The position numbers were made by a program, and so were the translations under genes. This document shows, piece after piece, positions 35,434-37,792 of a stretch of 37,792 nt of DNA. Origin of the DNA: Gammaproteobacteria bacterium (lineage in GTDB: Bacteria > Pseudomonadota > Gammaproteobacteria > Pseudomonadales > Pseudohongiellaceae). The stretch lies in contig PARV01000050.1 in assembly GCA_002712055.1 (NCBI GenBank), positions 1 through 37,792 of the forward strand. Reading direction: 5' to 3'. The number at the start of each line of letters is the position of its first letter. Position 1 is the first letter of the stretch. A model generated the notes under the pieces. That model worked only from the letters and a program-made list of their open reading frames with translations, had not been told where the DNA came from and made no database searches.

Positions 35434-36294
35434 CTACATTTTCCCCATCATGCCTTTTAAGGCGCCCGGGATATCTGCTGGGAAGACTACAAACTTAGAA
35501 TTATCTGATGAGGATAGTTCCTGTAGTGAACTGATGTATTTCTCGCCGAGCAGGTAGATGACAGGAAGCTCCTTTTCCCCAATCGCTTCGGTCACCAGGT
35601 TAATTGCTCGTTTACTGGCCTCTGCAAGGATAACCTGTGCTTCAGCTTCACGCTTGGAGGCTTCTAATTCTCCTTCAGCGTTGAGTATGACCGCCTGTTT
35701 GTCACCATCTGCTCGGGTCACGGTAGCTCGGCGGGCACGTTCTGCTGCAGCCTGCTCTTCCATCGCTTGTTGCATGGTTGGTGACGGATTGATGTCCTGA
35801 ATTTCGACTGTCTTCAGAGTAATACCCCAATCGGAAATATCGTCCGAAATAGCGGCCTTTAGCTTCGCCTTGATATGATCGCGGGAGGATAAAGCATCGT
35901 CCAGTGACATTTCTCCAATTATCGAACGCAATGAAGTTTGCACCAGCGTTTGAATTGCAATGACATAGTTCTCTACGCCATACACAGCTTTTTCTGGCGA
36001 GACAATATTTATATAGGCTACAGCATTAGTAACAAGAACAGCATTATCCTTAGTGATAACTTCCTGGGAAGGAATATCGAGAACAATATCCTTGGTAGTA
36101 ACCTTGAAAGAAACATTGTCAATGTAAGGGATGATGAAATTTAGTCCTGGATTCAGAGATGTACTAAATTTTCCCAGACGCTGCACAACCCACTTGTACC
36201 CCTGTGGTACCTGGCGAACTCCTTTTGCTACCGTTACCAAAAGGAATATTAAGACAGCAATAGCGAGTACAAATGAAGGTTCTAAAAATTCCAT
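35434..36294 (-). CDS. qmcA: SPFH/stomatin-like membrane protease-associated protein (QmcA type)
   Basis: A 286-residue SPFH protein. It has one N-terminal membrane segment (about 7-24), then the SPFH/band-7 domain with VPQGYKWVVQRLGKFSTSLNPGLNFIIPYID and the DALSSRDHIKAKL helix. A long Ala/Glu/Arg-rich coiled coil (about 190-240) follows. QmcA assembles into large oligomeric cages that organise membrane microdomains and contact FtsH. It is immediately downstream of an NfeD gene (11-base gap), the conserved pairing for this family. Confidence 0.93.
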   Translation of the reverse strand: MEFLEPSFVLAIAVLIFLLVTVAKGVRQVPQGYKWVVQRLGKFSTSLNPGLNFIIPYIDNVSFKVTTKDIVLDIPSQEVITKDNAVLVTNAVAYINIVSPEKAVYGVENYVIAIQTLVQTSLRSIIGEMSLDDALSSRDHIKAKLKAAISDDISDWGITLKTVEIQDINPSPTMQQAMEEQAAAERARRATVTRADGDKQAVILNAEGELEASKREAEAQVILAEASKRAINLVTEAIGEKELPVIYLLGEKYISSLQELSSSDNSKFVVFPADIPGALKGMMGKM

Positions 36295-36305
36295 GGTTCT
36301 GTTCC

Positions 36306-36758
36306 TTATGCTTTTTTAACTATTAATGAGTTTCCAGATAAATCCACGACGCTGACTCGATCCCCGATATTAAGCTCATCCTGCGAGATAATCAGCCATT
36401 CGTCAGACCCGAGTACAGGAGCAGGGAATCGAACTTTGCCCCTTTTCTCTCCGGTCGGTACTTTTAGGACTTGTCCAATTTCTCCCACTAGTGCTTCTCT
36501 AGATAAACCAGCTTTTGTTTTGTCCACATTTAGGGGTTTGATAATTTTGAACCATGCCAGGGCAAACGCTGTTGAGGTAATAGCCCAAATCATTATTTGA
36601 GTGGTTTCGGATAATTCAGGGAACGGAACCAACAGCAAGCCTACAAATGTTGCAGCTGCACCAAACCAGAATATAAAAAAGGATCCCAAAAATATTTCAG
36701 TAACCATCAAAGCGAGGCCAAATACTATCCAATGCCAATAGAGAAGTACTAAATCCAT
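36306..36758 (-). CDS. NfeD-family membrane protein
   Basis: A 150-residue protein with three to four membrane segments in the first 90 residues (LLYWHWIVFGLALMVTEIFLGSFFIFWFGAAATFVGLLL and TQIMIWAITSTAFALAWFKI). A C-terminal OB-fold domain follows, with ALVGEIGQVLKVPTGEKRGKVRFPAPVLGSDEW and IGDRVSVVDLSGNSLIVKK. This is the short NfeD form that pairs with SPFH proteins in membrane quality control. It is the first gene of the two-gene operon. Confidence 0.92.
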   Translation of the reverse strand: MDLVLLYWHWIVFGLALMVTEIFLGSFFIFWFGAAATFVGLLLVPFPELSETTQIMIWAITSTAFALAWFKIIKPLNVDKTKAGLSREALVGEIGQVLKVPTGEKRGKVRFPAPVLGSDEWLIISQDELNIGDRVSVVDLSGNSLIVKKA

Positions 36759-36921
36759 AATTTATTTCCTTTCTGGCTGAACTTCATTATTGATCCGTTT
36801 GCACGGTTTGTTCAATGTTAATTTCAAGAAATTCAAATAAATATGAGCTAGTTGATTGTTTTTCTGAAACCTTCCTTTTTAGGCGCTTGCAGTCCGCTCA
36901 TGTAAAATACCCGGTAGGCGA

Positions 36922-37770
36922 ATGAGGCACTATTCAGGCGTATGCATGTCTATTCCGTATGTTAATTTAGGAGGCGAAGGCCCGATATTTCACTTCTCCC
37001 ATGCCAATGGGTATCCGCCGTTAGCTTATCGAGCTTTGCTGCAAGCCTTTCAAGCCGACCACGAAGTAATAGCAAGTTTACATAGACCTATTTGGGATAC
37101 ACCTCCAGAGCCGTCTGAGATGAAATCTTGGAGGCCACTCGGGGAGGATTTGTTGCTTTTACTAAAACAGTTGGGCCGACCAAATATCAGCGTCGGTCAT
37201 TCGATGGGGGCAGCTGCTATCGTAATGGCAGCTGTTAAGCATCCCGAACTATTTAGATCAATTGTTCTAATTGAACCTGTGATAATGTCGAGAAGGTACT
37301 TCTATTTTTTAAAGCTCTTCCGCGGATTAGCCAAGAGGAAAGTTCCGTTGATAAGAAAAACTTTAGATCGTATGGAATCTTGGGCTACCCGAGAAGAAGT
37401 GTATGAACATTTTCGACCGAAGATGGTATTCAAGAAAGTCAGTGATGCTGTGCTCTGGGATTATGTTAATTATGGTACAGCTGCATGTGAAGATGGTACG
37501 GTTCGGCTTGTTTATAGCAAAGAGTGGGAAGCGCATTGTTATTTGGTGGCACAAAGCATCTGGAGCTTGCTCCCAAAAGTTAAGGTTCCTCTGCTTGCTA
37601 TCCGAGGACGCGATTCTAATACTTTGTCAGAAAAGTCTTGGATTAAATGGAAAGCGATGTCGCCACAACACGATTATCGAGAGATAGATAATGCCGGGCA
37701 CTTGGTTCCTATGGAACAGCCTGAACAAATAGTGGTAACTATACGAGAATGGTTTTCCAAGGTTAAGTAA
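36922..37770 (+). CDS. Alpha/beta hydrolase
   Basis: A 282-residue cytoplasmic alpha/beta hydrolase. The nucleophile elbow is VGHSMGAAA (Ser), the acid is in IRGRDSNTLS, and the catalytic His is in IDNAGHLVPMEQPEQ, so the triad is complete. FHFSHANGYPPLAYRAL is the oxyanion-side strand. An N-terminal FSHANG with a large lid region (about 125-200) is typical of small-molecule hydrolases. The ATG at 36922 has GTAGGCG just upstream. The ATG at 36946 is an alternative that would start MSIPYVNLGG. The next gene appears to start 18 bases after its stop. Confidence 0.88.
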   Translation: MRHYSGVCMSIPYVNLGGEGPIFHFSHANGYPPLAYRALLQAFQADHEVIASLHRPIWDTPPEPSEMKSWRPLGEDLLLLLKQLGRPNISVGHSMGAAAIVMAAVKHPELFRSIVLIEPVIMSRRYFYFLKLFRGLAKRKVPLIRKTLDRMESWATREEVYEHFRPKMVFKKVSDAVLWDYVNYGTAACEDGTVRLVYSKEWEAHCYLVAQSIWSLLPKVKVPLLAIRGRDSNTLSEKSWIKWKAMSPQHDYREIDNAGHLVPMEQPEQIVVTIREWFSKVK

Positions 37771-37787
37771 CTACGAGAGATCACATT

Positions 37788-37792
37788 ATGAA
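37788..37792 (+). CDS. Possible start of the next gene, cut by the window edge
   Basis: An ATG at 37788 preceded by GAGAGATC lies 18 bases after the hydrolase stop and may open the next gene of the transcript. Only five bases are visible, so no product can be named. Confidence 0.3.

Overview
The window looks like chromosomal DNA of a Gram-negative, probably marine gammaproteobacterium. This is an inference from gene content: a Pal lipoprotein, ArfB, a QmcA/NfeD-type pair, several exported enzymes, many acyl-CoA dehydrogenases, and a UGSC-type selenoprotein, a family first noticed in ocean metagenomes. Gene density is high and base composition looks even. I see no phage, insertion sequence, CRISPR array, rRNA or tRNA.

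Layout. 1-5003: the start of a thiamine-diphosphate (TPP) enzyme, a TfoX-domain protein, an unknown exported protein closed by a strong terminator, an Lnb-like (DUF4105) membrane protein overlapping an HSL-type esterase, and pal. 5376-10417: a tight five-gene run of two acyl-CoA dehydrogenase subunits, a histidine-phosphatase-fold protein, an APH-fold kinase and an RhlG-like short-chain dehydrogenase. 10539-12948: a membrane protein and a spermidine-synthase-like protein that look like a split version of a usually fused protein, plus an exported alpha/beta hydrolase. 12966-19705: a beta-oxidation block, with a FadH-like reductase and an acyl-CoA dehydrogenase on the minus strand, divergent from a hydratase/3-hydroxyacyl-CoA dehydrogenase fusion and a zinc alcohol dehydrogenase. 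19800-22998: a nitroreductase-family protein, a sulfotransferase, an SGNH hydrolase and a luciferase-like flavin oxidoreductase. 23101-29445 (minus): a complete branched-chain-type ABC importer followed by an exported serine hydrolase. 29657-31086: ArfB, a VOC protein and an unknown exported protein. 31125-34687 (minus): a small-membrane-protein, thioredoxin-fusion, selenoprotein and thiolase operon. 34907-37792: an ABA4-like membrane protein, an SPFH/NfeD pair, an alpha/beta hydrolase and the first bases of a further gene.

The most notable feature is the selenoprotein at 32340-32858. A plain ORF call breaks it into two pieces at an in-frame UGA. The codons after the UGA encode Gly-Ser-Cys-Thr-Ser-Cys, giving the UGSC signature extended to U-x-x-C-x-x-C. 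A stem-loop directly after the UGA (32541-32578) fits a bacterial SECIS element. The gene lies 12 bases after a protein with an N-terminal thioredoxin-like domain (CPTC) and 30 bases before a complete thiolase. This suggests an undescribed selenium-dependent redox step feeding acyl-CoA metabolism. The U-x-x-C-x-x-C signature and the neighbours recall glycine-reductase protein B, an analogy offered as hypothesis only.

A second candidate system is the dehydrogenase/kinase/phosphatase/SDR run. Its kinase and dehydrogenase pairing resembles pathways that phosphorylate hydroxyacyl-CoAs before elimination. Overall, the window encodes uptake and CoA-linked breakdown of unusual acyl compounds, possibly branched or steroid-like.
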